Shown here: piece after piece, positions 25,258 to 37,280 of the stretch
Numbering within the stretch: position 1 is the stretch's first letter
Layout: every line of letters begins with the position of its first letter
NCBI RefSeq assembly: GCF_027532945.1
Contig: NZ_JAPZTZ010000016.1
Coordinates: 1-64,000, forward strand
DNA from: Phreatobacter sp.
GTDB taxonomy: Bacteria; Pseudomonadota; Alphaproteobacteria; Rhizobiales; Phreatobacteraceae
Reading direction: 5' to 3'
Length of the DNA stretch: 64,000 nt
Notes under the pieces: model-generated
Told to the model about the DNA's origin: nothing
Databases searched by the model: none
What the model saw: the letters and a program-made list of their open reading frames with translations, nothing else
Program-made: the position numbers and the translations under genes

Positions 25258-26190
25258 TCAGAAATTGACCTTGTCGCCGCCCTTGAGGCCGAGGATCTCG
25301 CGGGCGTCGTCGGGGGTGGCGATCTCCAGCCCCATGCCCTCGATGATCTGGCGCACCTTGGTGACCTGCTCGGCATTGTTCTTCGCGAGCTTGCCGGGGC
25401 CGATCCACAGCGAGTCCTCAAGGCCGACGCGGACATTGCCACCCATGGCGAGCGCCATGGCGGCGATGGTCATCTGGTTGCGCCCGGCGCCGAGCACGGA
25501 CCACTGGTACTGATCGCCAAACAGCCGGTCGGCCGTGCGCTTCATCATCACCACGTCCTCGTAATGGCCGCCGATGCCGCCGAGGATGCCGAAGACCGAC
25601 TGGATGAAGAAGGGCGGCTTGATGACGCCGCGGTCGGCGAAGTGGCGCAGGGTGTAGAGGTGGCCGATGTCGTAGCACTCCACCTCGAAGCGGGTGCCAT
25701 TGTTGGCGCAGGTGGTGAGGATGTACTCGATGTCGGCAAGCGTGTTCTTGAACATGCCGGCGCGCGAGCCCTCGAGATAGGGGCGCTCCCAGTCGTATTT
25801 GAACTCCTTGTAGCGCTCCAGCATCGGATAGAGGCCGAAGTTCATCGTGCCCATGTTGAGGCTCGCCACCTCGGGCGCGTAGTGCGCGGCAGGCTTCACC
25901 CGCTCGTCGACGGTCATCGTCTGCGAGCCGCCGGTGGTGATGTTGATGGCGACGTTGGAGGCCTGCTTGATCACCTTCAGGAAGGGCGCATAGGCCTCGA
26001 TCGACTGGTCGGGCCGGCCGTCCTTCGGGTCGCGCGCGTGGAGGTGGACGATGGCCGCGCCGGCCTCCGCCGCGGCGATCGCATTCTCCGCGATCTCCTG
26101 CGCGGTCACCGGCAAGTGCTCCGACATGGTCGGCGTGTGGATCGAGCCGGTGATGGCGCAGGTGATGATGACTTTCTTCGACTTGGCCAT
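25258..26190 (-). CDS. Beta-keto acid cleavage enzyme (BKACE, 3-keto-5-aminohexanoate cleavage family)
   Basis: The 310-residue TIM-barrel protein has the Zn-binding HLH pair (His49, His51 in AAIVHLHARDPKDG), ITTGGS, and GGNVRVGLEDSLW with the conserved Glu. BKACEs condense a beta-keto acid with acetyl-CoA, giving acetoacetate and a CoA ester. The adjacent 3-hydroxyacyl-CoA-type dehydrogenase and Liv importer suggest breakdown of a beta-hydroxy compound taken up from outside, such as carnitine. The substrate is not proven. Start: ATG 26190 (MAKSKK). Confidence 0.9.
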   Translation of the reverse strand: MAKSKKVIITCAITGSIHTPTMSEHLPVTAQEIAENAIAAAEAGAAIVHLHARDPKDGRPDQSIEAYAPFLKVIKQASNVAINITTGGSQTMTVDERVKPAAHYAPEVASLNMGTMNFGLYPMLERYKEFKYDWERPYLEGSRAGMFKNTLADIEYILTTCANNGTRFEVECYDIGHLYTLRHFADRGVIKPPFFIQSVFGILGGIGGHYEDVVMMKRTADRLFGDQYQWSVLGAGRNQMTIAAMALAMGGNVRVGLEDSLWIGPGKLAKNNAEQVTKVRQIIEGMGLEIATPDDAREILGLKGGDKVNF

Positions 26191-26228
26191 GCGTGGCTCC
26201 TTACGTCGGCATGCGGGACAGGCGAGGA

Positions 26229-27155
26229 TCAGGCTGGCTTCTTCTTCGCGCCGCGTTTGTGGGCCTTCAAGGCCGCCAAACGGCTGTCGCGCCATTTCGA
26301 CAGGCGGGCTATGCGCTCGGGCGTCTGCTCGCCCGGCCATTCCGCCATGATCGCGGCTTCGTTGGCGGCGGTGAACACCTTGCGGCCGGTCAGGCGGGTG
26401 AGGCTCGGCCCATAGCGGCGGTTGTAGTCGGGGATGCCGCCGGGGGCATTGAGTTCGATGGTCTCGAAGGGCCCCATGAAGCTCCAGCGCAGGCCGAGCC
26501 CGTCGCGGATGGTCTTGTCGAGGTCCTCCGGCGAGACGACGCCGGAGCCGACGAGGTCGAAGGCCTCGGCCATCAGCACGGCCTGCAGGCGGTTCAGGAC
26601 GAAGCCGTCGACCTCCTTGCGCACGATGATCGGGACCTGGCCGGCACGGGCATAGAGGCCGCGCGCCTTCTCGACCACTTTCGGGTCCGTCCAGGGCGAG
26701 GGACAGAGCTCGACGATGGGCACGAGGTGCGGCGGGTTGACCGGATGGGCGACCAGCACGCGCGAGCGGTGCTTCAGGTCTTTGGCCCAGAGCGAGGCGA
26801 AGAGGAAGGAGGTCGAGGAGACGACGATGGCCGATGCCGGTGCCAGGGTGTCGATCTCGGTGTGGATGGCGATCTTGGCCGCCACCGTCTCCGGCCCGTT
26901 CTCCTGGACGAGGGCGGCGCCGGCGAGGGCCTCGGCGAGGCTACCGCAGGCGATGAGCCTTGCCGCCGAGCCCTTCGGGTCCTCGACGAGCCCGAGTTCG
27001 GCGAGTTCGGCGAGGTTGCGGCGGATATGGGCCTTGGCCGCTTTGGCGACGCCGGGGACGGGATCGTAGAGCGCCGTCGTCCAGCCGTGGCTGCAGAAGA
27101 CCGTGGCCCAGGCCCGGCCGATCAGGCCCGATCCGATGATGGCGACCTTCGGCAT
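26229..27155 (-). CDS. 3-hydroxyacyl-CoA dehydrogenase family protein (L-carnitine-dehydrogenase-like)
   Basis: The 308-residue protein has an N-terminal Rossmann motif IIGSGLIGRAWA (6-17) and the substrate motifs SSTSFLFASLWA, HPVNPPHLVPIVELCP (catalytic His) and FVLNRLQ, as in 3-hydroxyacyl-CoA and carnitine dehydrogenases. The C terminus is lysine-rich. The pair with BKACE is the arrangement known for carnitine to dehydrocarnitine to betaine conversion. It lies 38 bases upstream of the BKACE start in the same operon direction. Confidence 0.87.
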   Translation of the reverse strand: MPKVAIIGSGLIGRAWATVFCSHGWTTALYDPVPGVAKAAKAHIRRNLAELAELGLVEDPKGSAARLIACGSLAEALAGAALVQENGPETVAAKIAIHTEIDTLAPASAIVVSSTSFLFASLWAKDLKHRSRVLVAHPVNPPHLVPIVELCPSPWTDPKVVEKARGLYARAGQVPIIVRKEVDGFVLNRLQAVLMAEAFDLVGSGVVSPEDLDKTIRDGLGLRWSFMGPFETIELNAPGGIPDYNRRYGPSLTRLTGRKVFTAANEAAIMAEWPGEQTPERIARLSKWRDSRLAALKAHKRGAKKKPA

Positions 27156-27203
27156 GTCAGTTGCCCTTCCTGGCAATGAAGTTTGGGTGGAAGCGCGGGC
27201 TCG

Positions 27204-29732
<2,529 letters not shown>

Positions 29733-29733
29733 G

Positions 29734-30612
29734 TCACTCGAATTTCTGGATGCGCTCGCCGAAGAGGCCGCGCGGCCGCATCAGCAGGACGAGGACCATC
29801 AACAGGTAGACCGAGGCCTCGGTGGCGGCCGGGTAGAAATGGGCCGCGACGCCGCGGGTCATGCCGACGATGGCGGCTGCCGCCACCACCCCCCAGAAGG
29901 AGCCGAGACCGCCGATGACCACCACGACGAAGGCGAAGGTGATGATCTCCTGGCCCATGGCCGGGTGGACGCCGGCAATCGGCGCGATCAGCACGCCGGC
30001 CAAAGCCGCGAGGCCGACGCCGATCATTACAACCGCCGTCATGTAGGGCTTCAGCGAAATGCCGAGGGCGCCGACCATGTCGGGGTTCTGCACGCCGGCC
30101 CGCACCACCTTGCCGAAGGCCGTGCGGGTGAGCAGCAGCCACAGGCCGAGCACCGACAGGGCGGTGATGCCGAGGATGATGAGCCGGTAGCGGGAATAGA
30201 CGAAGTCGCCGATGAAGACCTGACCGCGCAGCTCCGGCGGGATGGAGAAGGGGATGGGCGCGGCGCCATAGGCCATGCGCAGGCCCTGCTCGGCGACCAT
30301 GGCCAGGCCGAAGGTCAGCAACAGGCCGAGGATGGGGTCGGCCGTGTAGAAGCGGCGCAGCAGGTAGCGCTCCACGATCATGCCGATGACCGCGACGATC
30401 AGCGGAGAGACCACCAGCGCGCCGCCGAAGCCGATGCGGTCGGCGAGCGTGACCGCGAGATAGGCGCCAATGGCATAGAAGGCCCCGTGGGCGAGGTTCA
30501 CGATGCCGCCGAGGGAAAAGATCATCGACAGGCCGAGCGCGATCATCAGGTAGTAGGACCCGGCAAGCAGGCCGTTGAGGATCTGCGACAGGAGCGGGAT
30601 CAGGTCAGGCAC
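29734..30612 (-). CDS. Liv-type ABC transporter permease (LivH)
   Basis: The 292-residue protein has about eight membrane helices and the LivH signatures LAHGAFYAIGAYLA and FGKVVRAGVQNPDMVGALGI. It pairs with the fused LivMGF protein, whose start lies one base after its stop. The importer probably takes up an amino acid or carnitine-like compound, given the adjacent catabolic genes. Confidence 0.93.
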   Translation of the reverse strand: MPDLIPLLSQILNGLLAGSYYLMIALGLSMIFSLGGIVNLAHGAFYAIGAYLAVTLADRIGFGGALVVSPLIVAVIGMIVERYLLRRFYTADPILGLLLTFGLAMVAEQGLRMAYGAAPIPFSIPPELRGQVFIGDFVYSRYRLIILGITALSVLGLWLLLTRTAFGKVVRAGVQNPDMVGALGISLKPYMTAVVMIGVGLAALAGVLIAPIAGVHPAMGQEIITFAFVVVVIGGLGSFWGVVAAAAIVGMTRGVAAHFYPAATEASVYLLMVLVLLMRPRGLFGERIQKFE

Positions 30613-30773
30613 GGAATCCGTCCAGATTGCGGGATGGCATCGGCGTTCGGCGTGGGGAGGGGGTCGCTCGCGGCGCGGTCCGCAGGTTCGGCAGTGGCGC
30701 TTTGCGAGGAGCCGGGACCAGGTAGCACGGCAACCGGAGCGGCGAGATCCGCCGCCCCGGCCTTGCCGTCAGG

Positions 30774-32042
30774 TCACGCCCGGAACGTGCACTTGTTCTC
30801 GTCGTCGGTCGCCGCGATCACCTCGAGGCTCTCGTTGGCGGCCGGAACCGGGGGCGACGATGTGAAGATGTCGTACTGGTTCCTGATCTGCGCCGCGGGG
30901 AGCGCGGTGATCGCGTACATCTCCATCATCATCTGATGGTCCTTGGCCCGGAAATAGCCCTCGCGGGTCTTCAGGAGGTCGAACTTCGCGCCCTTCTCGA
31001 AATGTTCGACGATCTTCACCGGATCGGTCGCGCGCGTCTCGGCGATCGCCTGCGCGACGATCTTGAGCGAGCAATAGTCGCCCCAGGCCTGGTTCTCCGG
31101 CATCCGGTTGTACTTCCGCTGGAAGCCGCTGACGAAGGACTTCGAGCCGGGCGTATCGATCAGGTGGTGCCAGACGACCGGCCAGATGCCGCCGAAATTG
31201 CCGCGGCCCGCGCCCCAGGCCAGCGCCGTGTCGAAGCCGAAGCCGGCGACCGGGAAGGTGAGGCCGAACTCGGCATATTGCTTGAGGAAGTTGGTGATCT
31301 GCGTGCCTGCGAGGTTGAGGCAGACCACGTCCGGGCGGGCCTGACGGATCTTCAGCAGGAAGGGCGAGAAGTCCGCAAGGTCGGTCGGGATCAGGTCGTC
31401 GCCGGCATGGTTGCCGCCATTCGCCGCCATGTAGCGCTTGGCGACGTTCAGGAGGTCGTGGCCGAAGGCATAGTCGGCCGTCAGCGAGTACCACCTCTTG
31501 CCCGAGACGAGGCCGTCGCGGATGAGCGAGCGGCCGACCGCCTTCACATACATCGAGTTCTGCGCCTCGATGTGGAACATGAATTTCTGGCAGTCGGAGC
31601 CGCGCAGCGCGTCCGAATTGGCGCCGGTGTTGATGAACAGCACCTTCTCGCGCTGGACGACCTGGGCGATGGCGAGGGCCGAAGCCGAGGAGATTTCGCC
31701 GAGCAGGGCGATGATCTTGTCGCGCTGGACGAGGCGCTCGGCCTTGGCGGAGGCCTGCTGCGGGTTGGGGCTGTCGTCGAGGATGAGCTCGATCCGCCGG
31801 CCGAGGACGCCGCCTGCGGCGTTGATCTCCTCCGCCGCAAGCTGGACCGCCTGGGCGGCATATTCGCCCAAAGGACCGAGGAAGCCGGTGCGGGGGGTGA
31901 TGTGGCCGATCTTGATGGTTTCGGCCTGGGCATAGCTGATGGCGGGGGCGCCAATGGCGCCGAGCGCCGTGATGCCGGCCGACGCCTTCAGCACGGTGCG
32001 GCGGGACAGGCTCTTGTGGTCCGGGGTCGTATTGCCCGTCAT
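30774..32042 (-). CDS. ABC transporter substrate-binding protein (LivK type)
   Basis: The 422-residue protein begins with a twin-arginine signal (SRRTVLKASAGITALGAIGAPAI, split at about 13-35). It then follows the LivK pattern: IKIGHITPRTGFLGPLGEYA, AAEEINAAGGVLGRRIEL, and AERLVQRDKIIALLGEISSASALA. It is the first gene of the minus-strand importer/catabolic operon. A perfect palindrome in its leader (32138-32149) is a likely operator. Confidence 0.93.
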   Translation of the reverse strand: MTGNTTPDHKSLSRRTVLKASAGITALGAIGAPAISYAQAETIKIGHITPRTGFLGPLGEYAAQAVQLAAEEINAAGGVLGRRIELILDDSPNPQQASAKAERLVQRDKIIALLGEISSASALAIAQVVQREKVLFINTGANSDALRGSDCQKFMFHIEAQNSMYVKAVGRSLIRDGLVSGKRWYSLTADYAFGHDLLNVAKRYMAANGGNHAGDDLIPTDLADFSPFLLKIRQARPDVVCLNLAGTQITNFLKQYAEFGLTFPVAGFGFDTALAWGAGRGNFGGIWPVVWHHLIDTPGSKSFVSGFQRKYNRMPENQAWGDYCSLKIVAQAIAETRATDPVKIVEHFEKGAKFDLLKTREGYFRAKDHQMMMEMYAITALPAAQIRNQYDIFTSSPPVPAANESLEVIAATDDENKCTFRA

Positions 32043-32137
32043 GGGACGTCTCCTCGAGGTGCGTTTCCAGGCCCTGCGTCACACCGGCGGGCGCGTTGGC
32101 CGCTCCTCGCCGACGGCCAGCCGAAGCTTGCCGTGAT

Positions 32138-32149
32138 CTGTGATCACAG
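32138..32149. promoter_or_regulatory. Probable GntR (FCD) operator
   Basis: CTGTGATCACAG is a perfect 12-base palindrome located between the divergent LivK-type and GntR genes, 96 bases from the LivK start and 88 from the GntR start. FadR/FCD-type GntR regulators bind short palindromes of this kind (TGTGATCACA-like). Confidence 0.55.
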
Positions 32150-32236
32150 TTAGGGTTTCTCATTGGCGGCGCTTTGTCCAGTCCCTTCGCAGGGGTGGCG
32201 GGCCGCCGGACAGAAAGGTCGCAGCCCGGAGCCCCG

Positions 32237-32950
32237 ATGAGCGTCGCCGACGCCCTCACCACGATCGGCCCGCTGGAGCGGGAGACGCTCGGCGAGCGCG
32301 TCTATGGTCACCTGCGGGAGCTGCTGATGGCCGGCCGGCTGGCGCCGGGCGACAAGATCTCCCTTCGGGCGACGGCGCTGGCGCTCGGCACCAGCATGAT
32401 GCCGGTGCGCGAGGCGGTGAGCCGGCTTGTGGCCGACCATGCGCTGGAGGTCACCCCGAACCGGGCCGTGCGCGTGCCGGTCATGTCTGTGGAGGGGTTC
32501 CGCGAACTGACCACCGTGCGCATCGCCATCGAGGGCTTCGCGGCGGAAACTGCCGCGGCGGCGGCCGGTAGCGAGGCCATCGCACGCATCGCGGCGCATG
32601 AGAGCGCCTTCCGGGCGCTCGGCGGCCAGCCGAACGCCGACCTGTCTGAGGCCGTACGCATCAACAAGGACCTGCATTTCGCCATTTACGAGGCGGCGGG
32701 CCTGCCGACTCTTGTCGAGATCATTGGTGCGCTTTGGCTCAAGGCTGGACCGGTGCTCAATCTCGATCTCGGCGCCAATCCGGATCGCCTGGCGCGGGGC
32801 GGGGCGATCCGGTTCCACGCCAACGCACTTGCCGCCATCACCCGGCGGGACGGTGCCGCGGCACGGGCGGCCATTGCCGCCGACATCCGCGGCGCGGCTG
32901 ATTTCATCATCGGGCGTGGCGGCCTCGCGGCCGCCCGCGACAGGGCATAG
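32237..32950 (+). CDS. GntR-family regulator with FCD domain
   Basis: The 237-residue protein has an N-terminal winged helix (GERVYGHLRELLMAGRLAPGDKISL, TSMMPVREAVSRL) and a C-terminal FCD all-helical domain (INKDLHFAIYEAAGLPTLVEII, with the HxxF metal motif and a later His). It is divergent from the Liv operon and followed 11 bases later by the SDR gene. It probably represses one or both until a pathway substrate is bound. Confidence 0.92.
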   Translation: MSVADALTTIGPLERETLGERVYGHLRELLMAGRLAPGDKISLRATALALGTSMMPVREAVSRLVADHALEVTPNRAVRVPVMSVEGFRELTTVRIAIEGFAAETAAAAAGSEAIARIAAHESAFRALGGQPNADLSEAVRINKDLHFAIYEAAGLPTLVEIIGALWLKAGPVLNLDLGANPDRLARGGAIRFHANALAAITRRDGAAARAAIAADIRGAADFIIGRGGLAAARDRA

Positions 32951-32961
32951 GGAGAACGATC

Positions 32962-33738
32962 ATGGATCTCGGCATCGGCGGGCTGCGTGTCCTGGTGACG
33001 GCTGGCGCGAACGGCATTGGTCGTGAGGTTGCGCGCGCCTTTGCCGAGGAGGGGGCCAAGGTCCATGTCTGCGACGTCGACCGGGAGGCGCTCACGGCGC
33101 TTGCGGCCACCGATCCCGGGATCTCGTCGTCTTGGTGCGACGTGGCCGACCGGAGCGCGGTCAAGGCGCTGTTCGACACCGCCATCGACCGGCTCGGCGG
33201 CCTCGACGTGCTCGTCAACAATGCCGGGATCGCCGGGCCCACGGGCCGTGTCGAGGAGATCAATCCCGAGGACTGGGACCGCTGCATCGAGGTCTGCCTC
33301 ACCAGCCAGTTCAACTGCGCAAGGCTCGCCGTGCCGCATCTGAAGGGCAGCACCAACGCCTCGATCATCAATCTCGCCTCGGTCGCCGGGCGCTTCGGTT
33401 TCGCGCTGCGCACGCCCTATGCGGCGGCGAAATGGGGCGTCGTCGGCTTCACCAAGTCGCTCGCCATCGAGCTTGGCGAGTTCGGCATCCGCGTCAACGC
33501 CATCCTGCCGGGGCTCGTCGAGGGCGACAGGATCCGGCGGGTGCTGGAAGCCAAGGCCCAGTCGCGCGGCGTGTCCTTCCGCGAGATGGAGAACCAGGCG
33601 ATGGCCTACACGTCGCTCAAGACCTTCGTCACGGCTCGTCAGCTCGCCGACCAGATGCTGTTCCTGGCATCCCCAAAGGGCCGGACCATCTCAGGCCAGG
33701 CCCTGTCGATCTGCGGCGACATGCAGATGCTGACCTGA
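32962..33738 (+). CDS. SDR-family NAD(P)-dependent oxidoreductase
   Basis: The 258-residue protein is a classical short-chain dehydrogenase: cofactor motif TAGANGIGREVA, NNAG in LVNNAGIAGP, and the catalytic triad Ser (SVAGR), Tyr and Lys (PYAAAKWG). It resembles 3-oxoacyl or hydroxy-acid dehydrogenases. It is co-oriented with the GntR gene and probably serves the same pathway as the Liv/BKACE operon. Confidence 0.92.
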   Translation: MDLGIGGLRVLVTAGANGIGREVARAFAEEGAKVHVCDVDREALTALAATDPGISSSWCDVADRSAVKALFDTAIDRLGGLDVLVNNAGIAGPTGRVEEINPEDWDRCIEVCLTSQFNCARLAVPHLKGSTNASIINLASVAGRFGFALRTPYAAAKWGVVGFTKSLAIELGEFGIRVNAILPGLVEGDRIRRVLEAKAQSRGVSFREMENQAMAYTSLKTFVTARQLADQMLFLASPKGRTISGQALSICGDMQMLT

Positions 33739-33786
33739 CGCCGGCGCGCTGTGGGGAGATGGGGGAGAGCCGCTCGGCGTCCGTCC

Positions 33787-34905
33787 TCAGCGGACCGAAA
33801 AGCCCCCAACAAAGCGCTGGTCGATCCAGTCCTTCCACCACCAGACCCACCGCCCCTCGACGGCAAACCCGTCCCCCCAGGCGGCAACGGCCCGACCATC
33901 GCCAGTGGACAGGATGGAGAGCGCCCGGCCCTGTGGCCGGTAGGCGATTGGCGGCTCCCCGCGGCTTCGCCGGCGCAGGTTTTGGGCAAGCACCGGACCT
34001 TGCCGCACGGCATAGACGCCCGCCTTCTCAAGCGGTTCACCCATCAGCTCGGCGCAGTCTCCCGCGGCGAAAACCGCGTCATCGCCGGTGCAGGCAAGCG
34101 TGCTGCGGACCATTACCGATCCATCCGCCGAGAGAGGGAGATCCGTTCCTGCGAGCCAGGGCTGTCCCCTGGCCGCGGTCGCCATGATCGTCAGGTCCGC
34201 GGCGATCCACCGGCCATCGTGATCCCTTGCGCCATCCGGGTGGACCTCATCGATCCGACAGGGCGACAGGACCTCGATGTTCTTGCGCGCCAGAATCATC
34301 GCCAATTTGCTCCTGGCGCGATGATTGAGGCGGGGGACAAGGCCGCGACCCGTCGCGATGCCGATCCAGGGCTGGCGCGCGCCGCGGGTGAGCCGAGCCC
34401 GCAAGGCAAGGGCGATCTCGACTCCCGCAGGTCCGCCCCCGACCACCAGAATGCGACCGGGACCCGTCGGCGCTCCTGCTCCACCAAACGCCTCATCCAG
34501 CTTCGCAAGGAGGCTTCCGATCGGCTTGAGCGCCAGCGCATACCGGTCCGCCCCCCTGACGGACGAGCGGTCGGGCGTGATGCCGATGTTCAGCGAGAGC
34601 GTGTCGTAGGGAACAAGGCTTCCATCCGCGAGGACAACCCTGCGGCCTGTCCTGTCGATGCCGACCGCGGCCTGAGGCACGATGTCCGCCGCGCAGCGAG
34701 CAGCAAGGCCCTGGAGGTCGATATGCATGGCCGCGCGCGTATAGAGACCGGCAATGTGCCCCGGCAGCATGCCCGAATAGGGCGCTTCCAGGCGGTCGCT
34801 CACCAGCGTCAGCCTGACCCGCGGCTCGGGACGCTCCGCGAAAGCCCGAAGCACCAGGACATGGCTGTGGCCTCCGCCGATCAGAACGATGCGGTGGTCA
34901 TCCAT
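33787..34905 (-). CDS. FAD/NAD(P)-dependent oxidoreductase, SelD-N-terminal-like
   Basis: The 372-residue protein has an N-terminal FAD motif IVLIGGGHSHVLVLRAFAERP and a second dinucleotide fold with GRILVVGGGPAGVEIALAL. It also has YSGMLPGHIAGLYT, and a C-terminal ATG-like motif DDAVFAAGDCAEL. This matches the pyridine-nucleotide-disulfide-oxidoreductase-like proteins related to the domain sometimes fused N-terminally to SelD, and NDH-2-like enzymes. No SelD domain is fused here. It may be a quinone-linked NADH dehydrogenase. The start is the ATG at 34905 (MDDHRI); an upstream ATG at 34938 is possible. It lies in line with the TVP38 and flavoprotein genes. Confidence 0.8.
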   Translation of the reverse strand: MDDHRIVLIGGGHSHVLVLRAFAERPEPRVRLTLVSDRLEAPYSGMLPGHIAGLYTRAAMHIDLQGLAARCAADIVPQAAVGIDRTGRRVVLADGSLVPYDTLSLNIGITPDRSSVRGADRYALALKPIGSLLAKLDEAFGGAGAPTGPGRILVVGGGPAGVEIALALRARLTRGARQPWIGIATGRGLVPRLNHRARSKLAMILARKNIEVLSPCRIDEVHPDGARDHDGRWIAADLTIMATAARGQPWLAGTDLPLSADGSVMVRSTLACTGDDAVFAAGDCAELMGEPLEKAGVYAVRQGPVLAQNLRRRSRGEPPIAYRPQGRALSILSTGDGRAVAAWGDGFAVEGRWVWWWKDWIDQRFVGGFSVR

Positions 34906-34959
34906 GCAACGGCCTGTCCGTGCTGACGGGCGTTCCACGAGTCGCCGCGCCCGAACGGG

Positions 34960-35688
34960 TCATGGATTGGATGCCTCCTCGGATCGGGAGAGCCATTTTC
35001 GCAGCGGAATCGCGACAAGCGACAGGAGAGCAAGGCCGCACAGGCCGATGATGATCTCAGGGGTGACGATGGATGCCGGCGACAGGGTCTCCCCGCGGTC
35101 GAGAACGGCACCGAGACCGGCACCGGTGACCGAGAAGACGGCCGTTGCCGGGATGATCCCGACAAAGGTCGTCGCCACATAGGTCCGCAGGGGCACGCCG
35201 ATCAGGGCGGGGACGAGGTTCACCACGAAGAACGGGAACATGGGGACGAGACGGAGGACGAGCAGATAGGAGGCGGCATTGCGCCGGACGCCCGCCGCCA
35301 TGGCGGCAGCGGCGGGGCCGAACCGCTCCAGGGCATCGGCGCCGAACATGGTGCGGGCGAAGAGAAAGATCAGCGTTGCGCCAAGGGTTGCGGCCACGAC
35401 GGTGAACAAGGTGCCGGACAGGGCCCCGAACAGGAACCCGCCGGCGAGCGTGAGAAACACCGCGCCGGGGAGGGACACGGCAACCGCCGCCACATAGACC
35501 GCCATATAGGCGAGGGCGGCGCCGAGCGGATGCCCCGCGACCCAGTCCTGCAGCACTCCCCGGTGGGTCCGTAGCGTGTCCAGCGACAGCTGGTCCGCCA
35601 ATCCCGACCACCTCAGCCCAACAAGCAGGCCAACGATCGCCACAGCGGCCCACAGGCGTTTGTCCCGCAGATGAGATCGCAGCGCCAT
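34960..35688 (-). CDS. TVP38/TMEM64-family membrane protein
   Basis: The 242-residue protein has about six membrane helices and the VTT/SNARE-associated domain: LPGAVFLTLAGGFLFGALSGT, LVLRLVPMFPFFVVNLVPAL, and TFVGIIPATAVF with conserved prolines. The family (also DedA-related) acts in membrane lipid or solute handling. It starts eight bases after the flavoprotein stop, so the two are co-transcribed. Confidence 0.92.
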   Translation of the reverse strand: MALRSHLRDKRLWAAVAIVGLLVGLRWSGLADQLSLDTLRTHRGVLQDWVAGHPLGAALAYMAVYVAAVAVSLPGAVFLTLAGGFLFGALSGTLFTVVAATLGATLIFLFARTMFGADALERFGPAAAAMAAGVRRNAASYLLVLRLVPMFPFFVVNLVPALIGVPLRTYVATTFVGIIPATAVFSVTGAGLGAVLDRGETLSPASIVTPEIIIGLCGLALLSLVAIPLRKWLSRSEEASNP

Positions 35689-35696
35689 GGTGCCGC

Positions 35697-37163
35697 CTAG
35701 GGAACGAGGCGCTGGATGAGGCCGACCAGCCGGCGGGTGGTCGGCCCGAACAGGCGCGGCGTGAAGTGGCTCCCCGCGGCGCGCTTCGAGATCTCCGACA
35801 GGGTGGGGTAGGGCAGGACCAGCCCCGCCATGGCGGCGAGCGGCAGGCGCTGCGAAATGGCCAGAGCCCACAGACCGATCAACTCGCCGGCGCCTGGGCC
35901 GACAATGGTCGCCCCGAGGATCCGCCCCCGACGGCCGACGATGATCTTGGCGAAGCCTTCGGTCTGGCGCTCGGTCTGGGCACGGTCATTGGCCGCGAAG
36001 GGCGATACCAGCACCTCGACGGCCTGACCCGCTTCGCGGGCGTCCTGCTCGGTCATCCCCACCTGGGCGAGTTCAGGGGCGGTGTAGGTCACCCGGGGCA
36101 GGGCGCGATAATCCACCTTGGCGGGGAGCAGAAACAGGGCGTTGCGGATGACAATGCCCGCCTGCTGGGATGCAGCATGGGTGAAAAGCGGTCCGCCAAT
36201 GACGTCGCCGAGCGCGAAGATGCGTCGATTGCTGGTGCGCAGGCGCGCATCCACCGTAATGCCTCTGGCGCTGGTCGTGACCCCCGCATCCGCGAGGCCG
36301 AGGTCCTCGATGTTCGCCATGCGGCCTGTCGCAACGAGAAGATGCGTGCCGCTGATGACGCGCCCTGCATCAAGTTGAACCTCGACCCTCTCAGCGGTCC
36401 GGGCGACGGAGGCAACGCCCTCGTGCTCGATGATCGCGACACCCTCCGCCGTCAGCCTGTCTCGCACGACGGCCACGGCCTGTGGATCATCGCGGCAGAG
36501 GATGCTGTCCTTCTCGATGATGGTCACGACCGACCCGAGCCGCCGGAAGGCCTGCGCCATCTCCACGCCGATGGGCCCACCGCCGATGATGACGAGTGCG
36601 CCCGGCAAGGCCGTGAGCGCGAAGATCCTCTCGTTGGTGAGGAAACCGCTCTCTGCGAGCCCCGGTATGGCCGGGACGGCTGGCCGCGATCCGGTGGCGA
36701 TCACGAAGCGTCGCGCTCTGATCCGTCGTCCCGCCGCATCAACCGTTTGCGGGTCGAGGAAGCGGGCAGGGGCCTTGATCACCTCTACCCCCAGGCCTGC
36801 GAAGCGCGCCTCGCTGTCGTGGGGGGCGATGGCGCCGATCACGCCGTGAATGTGGTCGTGCACCAGCCTGTGGTCGATGGATGCCGGGGCGAGCGCCACG
36901 CCGAAGGCCGGGCTGACCAGGGGCGCGCGAGCCTTTGCCGCGGCGGCAATGAGGGCCTTGGAGGGAACACATCCGGCGTTGAGACAGTCTCCGCCCATCT
37001 CGCCCTTCTCGATGAGGACGACTGCGGCCCCCATCTGCACCGCTCCGGCGGCGACGGAGAGGCCCGCTGACCCCGCACCGATGACGCAGATGTCGCAGAC
37101 GAGATGGTCGCCACGCTGCACCGGTCGACGGGCCGTCGGGGGAGGAGCGGTTGCCTCTTGCAT
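35697..37163 (-). CDS. Mercuric-reductase-like / dihydrolipoamide-dehydrogenase-family flavoprotein
   Basis: The 488-residue protein has FAD motif CVIGAGSAGLSVAAGAVQMG, the redox-active disulfide GGDCLNAGCVPSK with Cys60 and Cys65, NAD motif LVIIGGGPIGVEMAQAF, and a C-terminal dimerisation domain. It lacks MerA's N-terminal HMA domain and terminal Cys pair, and the usual HPT motif reads YPT (LPYPTLSEI). It is thus a generic disulfide reductase or quinone-linked flavoprotein, a type often found with TVP38 genes. Confidence 0.88.
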   Translation of the reverse strand: MQEATAPPPTARRPVQRGDHLVCDICVIGAGSAGLSVAAGAVQMGAAVVLIEKGEMGGDCLNAGCVPSKALIAAAAKARAPLVSPAFGVALAPASIDHRLVHDHIHGVIGAIAPHDSEARFAGLGVEVIKAPARFLDPQTVDAAGRRIRARRFVIATGSRPAVPAIPGLAESGFLTNERIFALTALPGALVIIGGGPIGVEMAQAFRRLGSVVTIIEKDSILCRDDPQAVAVVRDRLTAEGVAIIEHEGVASVARTAERVEVQLDAGRVISGTHLLVATGRMANIEDLGLADAGVTTSARGITVDARLRTSNRRIFALGDVIGGPLFTHAASQQAGIVIRNALFLLPAKVDYRALPRVTYTAPELAQVGMTEQDAREAGQAVEVLVSPFAANDRAQTERQTEGFAKIIVGRRGRILGATIVGPGAGELIGLWALAISQRLPLAAMAGLVLPYPTLSEISKRAAGSHFTPRLFGPTTRRLVGLIQRLVP

Positions 37164-37280
37164 CAGATCTCAGACCCCCTTGGCCTTGCTTGCACGTCGG
37201 GACGTCCCTTGCGTGTCCGTTGGAGCGCCATCCTGCCACAGCTTGGCGCGATCGGCTGCAATCGCGACAGCCGCAGCCCG

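Noticed and set aside
35697-37163. True mercuric reductase (MerA)
   Set aside because: It lacks the N-terminal HMA domain and the C-terminal Cys pair, and no mer genes are nearby.
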